Assembly (NCBI GenBank): GCA_900542085.1
Contig: UQMK01000013.1
Location: 1 to 57,872, forward strand
Length of the DNA stretch: 57,872 nt
Reading direction: 5' to 3'
Origin: an uncultured Collinsella sp.
GTDB lineage: Bacteria; Actinomycetota; Coriobacteriia; Coriobacteriales; Coriobacteriaceae
In this document: piece by piece, positions 9,037 to 16,903 of the stretch
How positions within the stretch are numbered: the stretch's first letter is position 1
Layout of the letters: every line of letters starts with the position of its first letter
Program-made: the position numbers and the translations under genes
The notes under the pieces: model-generated
Told to the model about the DNA's origin: nothing
Seen by the model: the letters and a program-made list of their open reading frames with translations, nothing else
The model's database searches: none

Positions 9037-9879
9037 CTAGGCGAGGGCGGCCATGATGGTGCGGGCGACGCCGTCGTGGTCGTTGTCGTATTCGGTTATG
9101 GCGTCGGCGGCCTCGCGGTCTTCGGGTTCGCCGTTGATCATGGCCATGCCGTGGCCCGCTGCCTGCAGCATGGGGATGTCGTTGATGTTGTCGCCGAAGG
9201 CCCAAGCATCGGCAAGGGGTTCGCCCAGATGCTCGCACAACCACGTGAGGGCCGTTCCCTTGGTGGCACCCGCGCCCATGACCTCGATATTCATGGCGTA
9301 CGAACGCGTGACCTCGATGCTTCCGAGCGTGTCGAGCGCCGCCGCGATGGCGTCGCGATCGGCCGGGTCGTGCCAGTACATGGCGATGCGTTCGAGCATC
9401 TCGACCTCGTCGATCTTGCTGTCGATATCCAAGTCGATCGGCGTTCGTGTGCGCTTGAGCGAAGCCGCGATGTGGGGGTCGCCGCCGCAGAACTCATCCA
9501 GGCGCGTGTAGAGCGAGCGGGGGAGGAAGCACTGCCCGTCCGCGAAGATATCGAAGGTGACGTCATGGCCGGCGGCAATGCTATGGACGCGGTGGGCGAT
9601 GGTGCGGTCGAGCGGTCGGCTCAAAATGCGCGTAGCACGTGAGGTATCGGTGGGCACATCGTCGTCGAGCTGCCAGACGCTGGCGCCATTGGCACAGACG
9701 GCATAGTGCACGGCGGGATGGGCGAGGATGGGCTCAAAGATGCCCGACAGCGGACGTCCCGTGCACGGTACAAACTCAATGCCGCGACGTGCGAGCTCGT
9801 CGAGCATCGCCCAGGTGGCGTCGCTCATCTGCTTGTCGCTCGTCAACAGCGTTCCATCCATATCGGAAAAAACAATCAT
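9037..9879 (-). CDS. Cof-type HAD-superfamily phosphatase
   Basis: A second HAD-IIB phosphatase, 280 aa. Motif I is FSDMDGTLL at residue 4, motif II is VPCTGRPL near 37, and the C-terminal acidic motif is FGDNINDIPM near 230. It shares fold and gene size with the neighbouring plus-strand phosphatase but is clearly diverged from it. AAGGG lies about 10 nt before the ATG. It is probably downstream of citrate synthase, from which it is separated by a terminator. The substrate is unknown. Confidence 0.9.
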   Translation of the reverse strand: MIVFSDMDGTLLTSDKQMSDATWAMLDELARRGIEFVPCTGRPLSGIFEPILAHPAVHYAVCANGASVWQLDDDVPTDTSRATRILSRPLDRTIAHRVHSIAAGHDVTFDIFADGQCFLPRSLYTRLDEFCGGDPHIAASLKRTRTPIDLDIDSKIDEVEMLERIAMYWHDPADRDAIAAALDTLGSIEVTRSYAMNIEVMGAGATKGTALTWLCEHLGEPLADAWAFGDNINDIPMLQAAGHGMAMINGEPEDREAADAITEYDNDHDGVARTIMAALA

Positions 9880-9904
9880 TCGATGCAGCCCTTTCTGCTG
9901 GCAT

Positions 9905-9942
9905 AAAAAGCGTGGCCGAGGGCGGTGATGCCCTGGCCACGC
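9905..9942 (-). terminator. Intrinsic terminator of the citrate synthase gene
   Basis: GCGTGGCC (9910-9917) pairs with GGCCACGC (9935-9942). On the minus strand the stem is followed by TTTTT, 25 nt beyond the citrate synthase stop. Confidence 0.85.
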
Positions 9943-9966
9943 TCGAGTTCTATAACGGTCCGCGTC

Positions 9967-11385
9967 CTAGCGGTCGGCGAGCGGCTTGTACTCCAGCGGC
10001 TCGATCACCGGACGATAGGCCGGACGAATAATACGGTGCGCGCAGAAGAGCTCTTCCATGCGGTGTGCCGACCAGCCGGCCATGCGGGCGACGGCGAATA
10101 GCGGCGTAAAAAGCGTCTCGGGTACGCCGAGCATCTTGTAGATAAAGCCTGTGTACAGGTCGATGTTGGCGCAGATAGGCTTGGTCATGCCGTGGTCGCG
10201 CATCACCTGCGGTGCCAGGCGCTCGATGCGCTCGATGAGCGCGAACTCATCGCCCAGGTCCTTCTTGGCGGCAAGTGTGCGTGCGTAGTGGCGGCAGACC
10301 TCGGCTCGCGGGTCGCTGAGCGTGTAGACGGCGTGGCCCATGCCGTAGATGAGACCCGTGCCGTCGAAGGCCTGCTTGTCGAGAATCTTGCCCAGGTAGG
10401 CTGCGACCTCGTCCTCGTCCTCCCAATTGGAGACATGCGCACGGATGTCCTCGTGCATGGACACGACCTTGGCGTTGGCGCCGCCGTGGCGCGGGCCCTT
10501 GAGCGAGCCGATAGCCGCGGCGTAGGCGGAATACGGATCGGTGGCCGAGGAGGATAGTACGCGGCAGGCAAACGTGGAGTTGTTGCCGCCGCCGTGCTCG
10601 GCATGCAGCATGAGCATCACGTCGAGCAGCATGGCTTCGTCGCGGGTGAATGCCATGCCGCCGCGCAACACCTGCAGGATGGTCTCGGCGGTGGAGAGAC
10701 CGGGCGTGGGATGCGGTACATGAACCTCGGAGCCGCGGCGCTTGGCGACCGAGGCCATATGCGCGAAGGCGGCGATGCGGGGGAGACGGGCGAGCATGGA
10801 GATGGCGACATCGATTTCGTGCTCGGGTGTAATGGCGTCGGGCTCGGCGTCGAAGGCGTAGAGCAGCAGCACGGCGCGCTGAAGCACATTCATGATGCTC
10901 GACGACACCGTGGTCATGGGGAACTCGCGGACGTATTCGTCGCTCAGATGCCTAAAAGCACCCAGGCGTTCGCAAAAACCGTCAAGCTCTTCCTTGGTGG
11001 GCAGGGAGCCCGTGATGAGCAGATAGGCGACTTCTTCGTAGCCGTAGCGGTTCTCGGCTTGGGCGTTGTTGACCAGATCCTCGATGCTGTAGCCACGAAG
11101 CGTGAGTTTGCCCTGATCGGGCACGACCTTACCGTCGACCTTGTTGTAGCCATGCACGTCCGAGATGCGAGTGAGGCCCGCGACCACGCCCGAGCCGTCG
11201 GCATTGCGCAGGCCGCGTTTGACATTGTGTTCGACAAACAGGTCCTCGTCATAAGGGTCGGTCGGCAGGCCGTGGTAGAGGTTTTCGCTTTCGGGCGAAA
11301 TCTGACGGCTCGCCTCGTAATCCAAGACCAGGCGGCTCAGGTGGTCGTCGAAGCGGTAATAGATTTTCTTGGCGTCGTAGGCCAT
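9967..11385 (-). CDS. gltA: Citrate synthase (citrate/2-methylcitrate synthase family)
   Basis: It condenses oxaloacetate and acetyl-CoA to citrate, here probably for glutamate and anaplerotic synthesis rather than a full TCA cycle. Family regions are HAEHGGGNNSTFACRV near residue 257, GPRHGGANAKV near 296, and YGMGHAVYTLSDPRAE near 345, which carry the catalytic His residues; the catalytic Asp is expected near the C-terminal GFIYKMLGVP region. Length (472 aa) is somewhat longer than the short type II forms and fits the subtype found in anaerobic Gram-positives. AGAGGAG lies 7 nt before the ATG. A 2-methylcitrate role cannot be excluded, but no propionate genes are nearby. Confidence 0.93.
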   Translation of the reverse strand: MAYDAKKIYYRFDDHLSRLVLDYEASRQISPESENLYHGLPTDPYDEDLFVEHNVKRGLRNADGSGVVAGLTRISDVHGYNKVDGKVVPDQGKLTLRGYSIEDLVNNAQAENRYGYEEVAYLLITGSLPTKEELDGFCERLGAFRHLSDEYVREFPMTTVSSSIMNVLQRAVLLLYAFDAEPDAITPEHEIDVAISMLARLPRIAAFAHMASVAKRRGSEVHVPHPTPGLSTAETILQVLRGGMAFTRDEAMLLDVMLMLHAEHGGGNNSTFACRVLSSSATDPYSAYAAAIGSLKGPRHGGANAKVVSMHEDIRAHVSNWEDEDEVAAYLGKILDKQAFDGTGLIYGMGHAVYTLSDPRAEVCRHYARTLAAKKDLGDEFALIERIERLAPQVMRDHGMTKPICANIDLYTGFIYKMLGVPETLFTPLFAVARMAGWSAHRMEELFCAHRIIRPAYRPVIEPLEYKPLADR

Positions 11386-11462
11386 GCGCGCTCCTCTCCG
11401 GGCCGCATCGGGGTGACTTGCATGGGCATGCGCGCGTCAGGCTATCCCCAGCGGCTTGCTCG

Positions 11463-11750
11463 CTACAGGCGGTACATAAAGTTGAAGACGTCCTCGCGCT
11501 GGATGGACACGTTGACGCCCGAAAGCTCGCCGGCCTCGGCCAGCGCCTTCTGCAGCTCGGCGAAGTCGAGCTTGGACTCGGCGGTATCGGCCAGCATGGT
11601 CATGGTGAAGATGTCCTCGATAATGGACTGCGTGATGTCGCGGATGTCGACGTTGGCCTCGCCTAGGACACGGGTGACGCCGGCGACGATGCCGGGGCGG
11701 TTCTTGCCAAGGACGGTGATGACGATACGGGAGGACGAGATCTCGGCCAT
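11463..11750 (-). CDS. ACT domain protein, UPF0237 type
   Basis: A 95-aa protein made of one ACT domain with the fold's N-terminal strand VITVLGKNRPGIVAGV and the helix that follows. UPF0237 proteins are stand-alone ACT modules, thought to bind amino acids or other small ligands; their function is not established. It lies 77 nt upstream of citrate synthase on the same strand and may share its transcript, which hints at a link with amino acid metabolism (inference only). Confidence 0.88.
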   Translation of the reverse strand: MAEISSSRIVITVLGKNRPGIVAGVTRVLGEANVDIRDITQSIIEDIFTMTMLADTAESKLDFAELQKALAEAGELSGVNVSIQREDVFNFMYRL

Positions 11751-11931
11751 GGGAAACCCTTTCGCGTGATTGCGGCGCGCGCGGGGCGCTCCGCTACGGT
11801 ACAGTGTTCATCATTGTACCTGTCTGGCGCAAAAAAGGCGCGCTCGCTGCGGCGTTACATGCCTGCAACATGAGCGTAAGGGGGAAGGCCGTACGGGGAA
11901 GAGCCGTCTGGCGCGTGTCCGGCTCGTGTTG

Positions 11932-11995
11932 GGTTGATTTCCGATCTCAGCCGAACACATTGAGCGGACAGGCCGTTCCCGCAGTCAGCCGAACG
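11932..11995 (+). repeat. Left 64-bp direct repeat bounding the island (attL-like)
   Basis: This 64-bp sequence, starting GGTTGATTTCCGATCTCAGC, recurs at 19144-19207 with two mismatches. The copies lie 7.2 kb apart and enclose a damaged integrase and foreign-looking genes. They are candidate attachment sites, although a dispersed intergenic repeat remains possible because each copy runs into a different inverted repeat. Confidence 0.65.
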
Positions 11996-12146
11996 CCTCC
12001 GACGGCTGATTCCGAACTGGAAGCGGAGGGCATCCCCGCCCTTCGGTAGGGGATACCGCTCCGCGGCGCATGCCGCGGGCGGCGCCCCTATCGGACCACC
12101 GTGACCTCAGTTGGGATGGGCCCAGCACTGCCGCGTACTCGGTGAG
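11996..12146. other. Non-coding stretch between the left repeat and the integrase remnant
   Basis: It holds an imperfect hairpin (GCCTCCG.../CGGAGGGC just after the direct repeat) and a second one around 12045-12110 (CGGTAGGGG/CCCCTATCG) with a palindromic centre. No gene is seen. The whole gap 11751-12146 has no convincing coding frame. Confidence 0.4.
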
Positions 12147-12842
12147 CTAGAGCCAACTGTTCGTCTTCACGTCGTGTATGGCGATATTTCGGTCGTCCGG
12201 CTCGGTGATGCCGTAGCCGAACGCCTGGAGCGTCTCGATGGACTCCTGGATCCTCTGTTGGAACATGGGACCCGGATCGACCCTCGGCCCGAGGTGCCCG
12301 CGCCAAAGGCACGGCGTGGCGCGCAGCATGTTATGGATTTTGGAGATGGGCTCGATGTCGGCGTAGACGTTGAGCGTCGCCATGGCGTCCTTGTGGCCGA
12401 GGATCGATTGGAGCGCCTTGATATCGCCGCCTTGGCGGATCCACTGCGTTGCGAACGTGTGGCGAAGGCCGTGGAACGTGATCAGCTCGTCGTTGGTGCC
12501 CATGAGGCCGTTGGTCTCCGAGAACGTCTTGAACGCCCTGCGGATATAGCTTGTCGTCGCGAAGGTCGCGCCCGGCTCCGACAGGATGTAGCAGTCCCCG
12601 ATCTCGACCGCCCCGGTAAGGCCGCGCAAGCGCAGCTTTCCGCAGTCGATCTCGTGGGTCTCCTTCAGGAAGGGGAGTAGGCCGACCGGGTCGATGGGGA
12701 TACCCCTGGCGTCATGGGTCTTGGTGTCCTTGATGAACGAACCCATTCCCTTCGCGTACGCCACCGAGTGTCTGATCGAGATCAGGCCCGTCTCGAAATC
12801 CACATCGCACCACCGAAGGCCGCAGACCTCGCCGATTCGCAT
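12147..12842 (-). pseudogene. Tyrosine recombinase/integrase, N-terminally truncated remnant
   Basis: The reading frame encodes the catalytic domain of a phage-type tyrosine integrase: the first Arg in TGMRIGEVCGLRW, HGLRHTFAT with the second Arg, LGHKD, and the Tyr nucleophile in NVYADI. The 150 or so residues of arm-binding and core-binding domain are missing. Upstream in the same frame the coding continues for ten codons (RAVVLALHTG) and then hits a TAG that is also the stop codon of the HTH gene. A deletion appears to have joined the HTH gene to the middle of the integrase. It is unlikely to be active. About 50 residues extend past the Tyr, longer than usual. Confidence 0.8.
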
Positions 12843-12872
12843 CCCCGTGTGCAGGGCGAGTACGACCGCCCT

Positions 12873-13124
12873 CTAATCCTCGGCGGACCAATCGAGTCCG
12901 AACTCCTTTCGGGCATCCTCTTCGCTCATGACTTCGAGAAGGTCTCCGGGTTGGCAACGAAGGGCGAGGCATAGCTGCTCGAGTGTGTTGAAGCGAATGC
13001 CGCGAATATGCCCTTTTTTAATACGGGACAGGTTCACGGGCGTGGTTCCAATCCTTTCGGCAAGTTCGTTCGAGGAAATCTTTCGCTCGGCCATGATCTT
13101 GTCGAGGCGAACAATTACGGGCAT
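12873..13124 (-). CDS. Cro/CI-type HTH regulator (YozG-like), partner of the DUF2975 protein
   Basis: A small (83 aa) DNA-binding protein with a complete XRE-type helix-turn-helix: MAERKISSNELAERIG, TPVNLSRIKKG, then IRFNTLEQLCLALRCQPGDLLE. It lies 9 nt downstream of a DUF2975 membrane protein on the same strand. Such HTH_26/DUF2975 pairs are common in Firmicutes and Actinobacteria. Its own stop codon (TAG) interrupts a frame that continues into the integrase remnant. It may control the divergent ABC cassette (inference); an inverted repeat in the divergent promoter region is a candidate operator. Confidence 0.85.
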   Translation of the reverse strand: MPVIVRLDKIMAERKISSNELAERIGTTPVNLSRIKKGHIRGIRFNTLEQLCLALRCQPGDLLEVMSEEDARKEFGLDWSAED

Positions 13125-13133
13125 GGCGTTTCC

Positions 13134-13646
13134 TTACGCAATCTCGTCGGAGTCGAGGTACAGCTCTCGGGCGTACAAGAAGAGCTGGGAAAGCATGAAC
13201 AGGACGATGCCGAGAACCAGAGAGGTCCAATCGAATGATGAAGCGATCTCTTGGGCGCCGACGGCCCCCTCGCCGCCAAACATCGAAACGGAGGTTTTGA
13301 GTGAGCCGGCGTAGAGGCTGGTGGCAGCTTGAACAACGAAGAGAATGCCGAGCACCTTCAAGCATGTCGCAGACCCTTTCTTGAAGGGGTCTCCGCTCTT
13401 GATCGTCCACACGAGAACGGCGCTGAGGATGGTCGTAGCGATACCGATGACGGCAGGGACCAATGTCGAGATCGCAAGGGCTGGATACGCGGGGGAGTCT
13501 GCAATTACAGGGTTGTCGAGCACTTCGATTGCTGGCTTTAAGGAGAACGCCACTTGTGCGATGGCGGTGGCGCAAAGGGTCGCAGAGGCTATCGCACATG
13601 CGATGCGGAAGGAATGAAGCCGGGGAGTGCGATTGTCGGAACTCAT
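13134..13646 (-). CDS. DUF2975 family four-helix membrane protein
   Basis: A 170-aa integral membrane protein with four hydrophobic segments (about residues 12-32, 55-80, 95-115 and 140-160), the pattern of DUF2975 proteins. Their function is unknown, but they are usually encoded directly before a YozG-like HTH regulator, as here, which suggests a membrane-linked signalling pair. It is divergent from the ABC permease, with 135 nt between the two starts. Confidence 0.8.
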   Translation of the reverse strand: MSSDNRTPRLHSFRIACAIASATLCATAIAQVAFSLKPAIEVLDNPVIADSPAYPALAISTLVPAVIGIATTILSAVLVWTIKSGDPFKKGSATCLKVLGILFVVQAATSLYAGSLKTSVSMFGGEGAVGAQEIASSFDWTSLVLGIVLFMLSQLFLYARELYLDSDEIA

Positions 13647-13683
13647 AATAACCTCCGAAGAATTTAAAAAACTCAGGTTACTT

Positions 13684-13702
13684 TTTAACAGTTTATGTTA
13701 AA
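13684..13702. promoter_or_regulatory. Inverted repeat in the divergent promoter region, candidate operator
   Basis: TTTAACA (13684-13690) and TGTTAAA (13696-13702) form a perfect 7-bp inverted repeat with a 5-nt centre, in AT-rich DNA between the DUF2975/HTH operon and the ABC cassette. The size and place suit a small HTH dimer. A GGGCCGA/TCGGCCC hairpin (about 13728-13750) lies between it and the ABC gene. Confidence 0.5.
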
Positions 13703-13781
13703 TTGACTTTGCCGGCAAGTAATAAGGGCCGAGCATTTTGTTCGGCCCCTCTGTTCCGACTGGATGAGGTTAAGGTTGGCG

Positions 13782-16004
13782 ATGAATATGCTCAAAATCT
13801 CGAAGGCGATCTTTAGGTCGCTTCTCTCCTCCAGGTCGCTCTGTGTTGTCGTTGTTGCGTTGATGGTTCTTTGTGCTCTGCCCGTCTTCAGGAGCGCGGC
13901 TGGCATCGACGGACGGGTCGAATACCTCGAGTCGGGAATAACCCGTGTTGAGCAGGAATTGTCAGCATCCTATGCGGATGCGCTTGTGAATGCGGGGGAG
14001 GACGGTGTCTATACCTCTTCATCAAGCATGCCCGCGCTTCTGTACCCTCTTGCCGCGGGACGTCTTATCTTGGCACCGCTCTCTCCCCTACTTCCGTTTC
14101 TGCAGATATCGGATGGAGAGTACACCTATTATGACGGATCGAAGGAGTACTTGCTATGGGTCGCAACGGCCGTTGCCGTCTCGTTCTTTGCCGCGCGTCT
14201 TAACAAACGTGAAAAGCTCATCATCCAGGCACCGATGGGCGAGCTGGGTAGACTTGTTGCATCGAGCGTATGGGCGAGTGTTTTTGCAATGCTTGCCGTC
14301 CTCGCCATCAATCTTCCAGGGATAATCGCCGCGCTTGTGAAGAATGGCCCGGGCTCGCCGTTCTATCCGATAGGCTACATTCAATATGCGACTCCGGTTA
14401 TCAAACCGGCTTGGCTGGTGTTCGCGCAGACGGCCATCTTGCAATTCTTGGTGGCAGCGTTCATCTCGCTTGTCGTTCACCTTGCCGTGAAGATTGCCAA
14501 TAACCCTACGCTTGGAATCGTGTTCGTATATGCCCTGATGGGGGTGACGATGGTTCCCGGGTATTACGGAAGATCCATCGCTTTACGTGAGTTCGCCCTG
14601 TTGAATCCCCTTACGTATGCGAACACTGAGTTGACCGTCGGCGCCTATAGCCCGTACCCGACAACGCAGATAGTGAATCTGCCTGGACTTTGCTTCGAGC
14701 GTGGCGCGATTGCCCTCGTATGCGCAATCGGGATCGAGGTGCTGGCAATTAGCCTGCTTTGCGTTGCTGGAAAGAGCGGCTGCGCGTGCCCGATATCCCC
14801 GATTTGTCTTGAGAGAGGTTCCTTCACTGCATCGAGAACGGCAACTCGTTCGAGCGCTTGTGCCTCCGCCGTTGCATACGTAAGAACGATGGGGAAACTG
14901 CTCCTGCGTTCTCCTGCCCTCGCCGTATGCGCGATTGCAATGTCGACGACGATGCTGGCCCCGGCTCTGGTCGAGATGTTTCCTGACGCTGATAACGTTT
15001 CCGCTGTTCGGTATAGGGATGGGGAGCTCCGTTCAATAGATCGGTATCTAGAGCAGAACGCTGCGAATATGGACGTCGAGGGCAAAGCGGCCCTGGAAGA
15101 CATGCGGGATGCTCTTTCGGGTTTCGTGTACGCGCCTATGCCTGCGGAGGGGTTTCGAAGCCTTGCGACGTACGAGCGCGCTCGAGGTGAGCTGGGCGCG
15201 GCAGATGCGACTCTCCTGCAATCGATCGGAATCGAGCCGGAGACTCCTTCTCGTGCGGAGGCGCGCGCCCTTCTGCTTGAGTCGATCGCGAGCTTGCCGG
15301 ACCCCAAGGTTTACGAGTTAAGTACGAAGATGCCCCCATTAATCCTCCTTTCGTATCTCCAGGCAGCGCTTCCCTCCTTATTTTTGCTGTTGCCCGTGGT
15401 TGTCACATCGCTCGCGTGCACCCACCTGCAGTGTCGTTCCCTTCTGGTTCTCCAGATCCCCGCAACAGCGCATGTGCGTTTTCTGACGGCTGTTGCGCTG
15501 GCTCTCCTGCTTGGCTTGGTGCTGCTTTTGGTGTCGATGGTTCCCGCTGTCGTTGTGTCCGTGATTAAGAACGGTGCGGGTGGATCGGAGTATCCCGTCG
15601 CTCTCATTCGGGCGGGGGCTTCGACAACGTCCACGGTGGGGGAGGCGGTGTTGTGCAGTATTCCGTTGCTGGTCATGGCATACGGCGTGATTTCCGTCGT
15701 CGCTGCGTTGACAGCAGCGATTAGCCGCAACCCCGTTGTCACCGGAATGGTTTGCGCGGTTCTCTTGGTGTTGGGTTCGTTGAGCGCTCATGTTGAGAGC
15801 GTGGGCATGGGCGTCGCGCTGCTGGCTCCATTCGCCTCGTTTGATTCCGCTTCCCAGGTGGGGACGATTGGGTTCCTTGGGCGAGGGACGAACGCGATGC
15901 CTTTTGGAGAGGTCGTCGGCGCATCGGGCGCTCTGCTGGTGGTCTTGGGCGCCGTATCTCCGTTGATGGTGCGCCTGAGTGTTCCAAAGATCGAAAGGGG
16001 ATGA
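13782..16004 (+). CDS. ABC transporter permease with two homologous membrane halves
   Basis: A large (about 740 aa) membrane protein with an internal duplication. Each half starts with one membrane helix and an extracellular loop of about 100 residues (VEYLESGITRVEQELSAS in the first, RYRDGELRSIDRYLEQN in the second), followed by several membrane helices. Both halves share a motif around KNGPGSPFYPIGYI and KNGAGGSEYPVALI, and a similar one is in the downstream fused ABC protein. This is the plan of membrane components exporting or giving immunity to peptides. ATG 13782 is preferred to 13764 because AAGG lies about 8 nt upstream. It is translationally close to the next ATPase gene: the stop lies 5 nt before the likely next start. 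Codon use is less GC-biased than in core genes. Confidence 0.8.
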   Translation: MNMLKISKAIFRSLLSSRSLCVVVVALMVLCALPVFRSAAGIDGRVEYLESGITRVEQELSASYADALVNAGEDGVYTSSSSMPALLYPLAAGRLILAPLSPLLPFLQISDGEYTYYDGSKEYLLWVATAVAVSFFAARLNKREKLIIQAPMGELGRLVASSVWASVFAMLAVLAINLPGIIAALVKNGPGSPFYPIGYIQYATPVIKPAWLVFAQTAILQFLVAAFISLVVHLAVKIANNPTLGIVFVYALMGVTMVPGYYGRSIALREFALLNPLTYANTELTVGAYSPYPTTQIVNLPGLCFERGAIALVCAIGIEVLAISLLCVAGKSGCACPISPICLERGSFTASRTATRSSACASAVAYVRTMGKLLLRSPALAVCAIAMSTTMLAPALVEMFPDADNVSAVRYRDGELRSIDRYLEQNAANMDVEGKAALEDMRDALSGFVYAPMPAEGFRSLATYERARGELGAADATLLQSIGIEPETPSRAEARALLLESIASLPDPKVYELSTKMPPLILLSYLQAALPSLFLLLPVVVTSLACTHLQCRSLLVLQIPATAHVRFLTAVALALLLGLVLLLVSMVPAVVVSVIKNGAGGSEYPVALIRAGASTTSTVGEAVLCSIPLLVMAYGVISVVAALTAAISRNPVVTGMVCAVLLVLGSLSAHVESVGMGVALLAPFASFDSASQVGTIGFLGRGTNAMPFGEVVGASGALLVVLGAVSPLMVRLSVPKIERG

Positions 16005-16009
16005 TCTCG

Positions 16010-16750
16010 ATGATTGACCTTCAAACGCTGACGATCTCTTATGGAAAGAAGGTGCTCGTAGATTCGGTGAACGCTGAGTTTGCCCCGGGTACGGTCTACG
16101 GTCTCGTCGCTCCGAACGGGCATGGAAAGACGACGTTGCTGCGTGCGATGGCAGGTTTGCCGGGTCCTCGCGTGGACGGGAGCATCGTTCTGGATGAGGT
16201 GCAGGGTACGGGTGCGAGAGAGGTCCGTTCTATGATCTTCTATGCACCTGGTGAGGGGACGCTGCTGTATCCCGGATTGCGTGCGGAAGATCACCTCAAG
16301 ATGGTTTGCGATATGTGGCCGCATGCTCGCGATATCGAAGAGATAGTGGAACAAACGCAGATAGGCGAGTTCGCGAAGATGAGGATCCGCACTCTGAGCC
16401 AGGGCATGAAGCAGCAGCTTACCCTGGCGATTGCGTATGCGACGGGCGCGCGGTACCTTCTATTAGATGAGCCCATGAACGCGCTCGACCCCAGCAGGGT
16501 GGACTTGCATTCCGAGATTCTCAGGAAGCTGGCCGATTCTGGTACGTGCATCATCATGTCATCCCACATCTTGGATTCGGTCGATAGGCTGTGCGATGAG
16601 ATTCTGTTTTTGAAGGATGGGAGGCTCATTAGAAGCATTCCGCAAGATGATGCTGCGCCGAAGTCTCCTGGATCCCATTTCGCAAAGCCTGCCGGACGCG
16701 CCGAGGGTGCGCTAAGCACGTGTCGGCGACTCTACGAAAAGGGCGGGTAG
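16010..16750 (+). CDS. ABC transporter ATP-binding protein
   Basis: A 246-aa ATPase with Walker A APNGHGKTTLL near residue 37, the signature LSQGMKQQL near 127, and Walker B YLLLDEPMNALDP near 147. The sequence GLVAPNG before Walker A is shared with the fused ABC protein downstream, so the two systems have a common origin. ATG 16010 is chosen because AAAGGGG lies 9 nt upstream; the ATG at 16001 overlaps that site. It should power the two-half permease encoded immediately before it. Confidence 0.92.
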   Translation: MIDLQTLTISYGKKVLVDSVNAEFAPGTVYGLVAPNGHGKTTLLRAMAGLPGPRVDGSIVLDEVQGTGAREVRSMIFYAPGEGTLLYPGLRAEDHLKMVCDMWPHARDIEEIVEQTQIGEFAKMRIRTLSQGMKQQLTLAIAYATGARYLLLDEPMNALDPSRVDLHSEILRKLADSGTCIIMSSHILDSVDRLCDEILFLKDGRLIRSIPQDDAAPKSPGSHFAKPAGRAEGALSTCRRLYEKGG

Positions 16751-16752
16751 AA

Positions 16753-16884
16753 ATGCAAGTTAAAAATCTATGTGGCCAATGTGATACCGTTGAACCCGCA
16801 TATCGATACCGTTCAGCCATTCGCCTCGCCCCCGCCGCGCGCATCTTCATTCAATCTGTTACTTTTAATCTAACGATTCTTTGA
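16753..16884 (+). CDS. Possible 43-aa peptide between the two ABC systems
   Basis: An ATG at 16753, 3 nt after the ATPase stop, opens 43 codons ending at TGA 16882-16884. GGGCGGG lies about 5 nt upstream. The product begins MQVKNLCGQCDTVEP, with a CxxC motif, followed by a basic-hydrophobic tail. There is no homologue I recognise. It could be a leader, a small partner protein or a chance frame in the 150-nt gap. Confidence 0.25.
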   Translation: MQVKNLCGQCDTVEPAYRYRSAIRLAPAARIFIQSVTFNLTIL

Positions 16885-16903
16885 GGAATGCAGGTGCTTC
16901 TGA

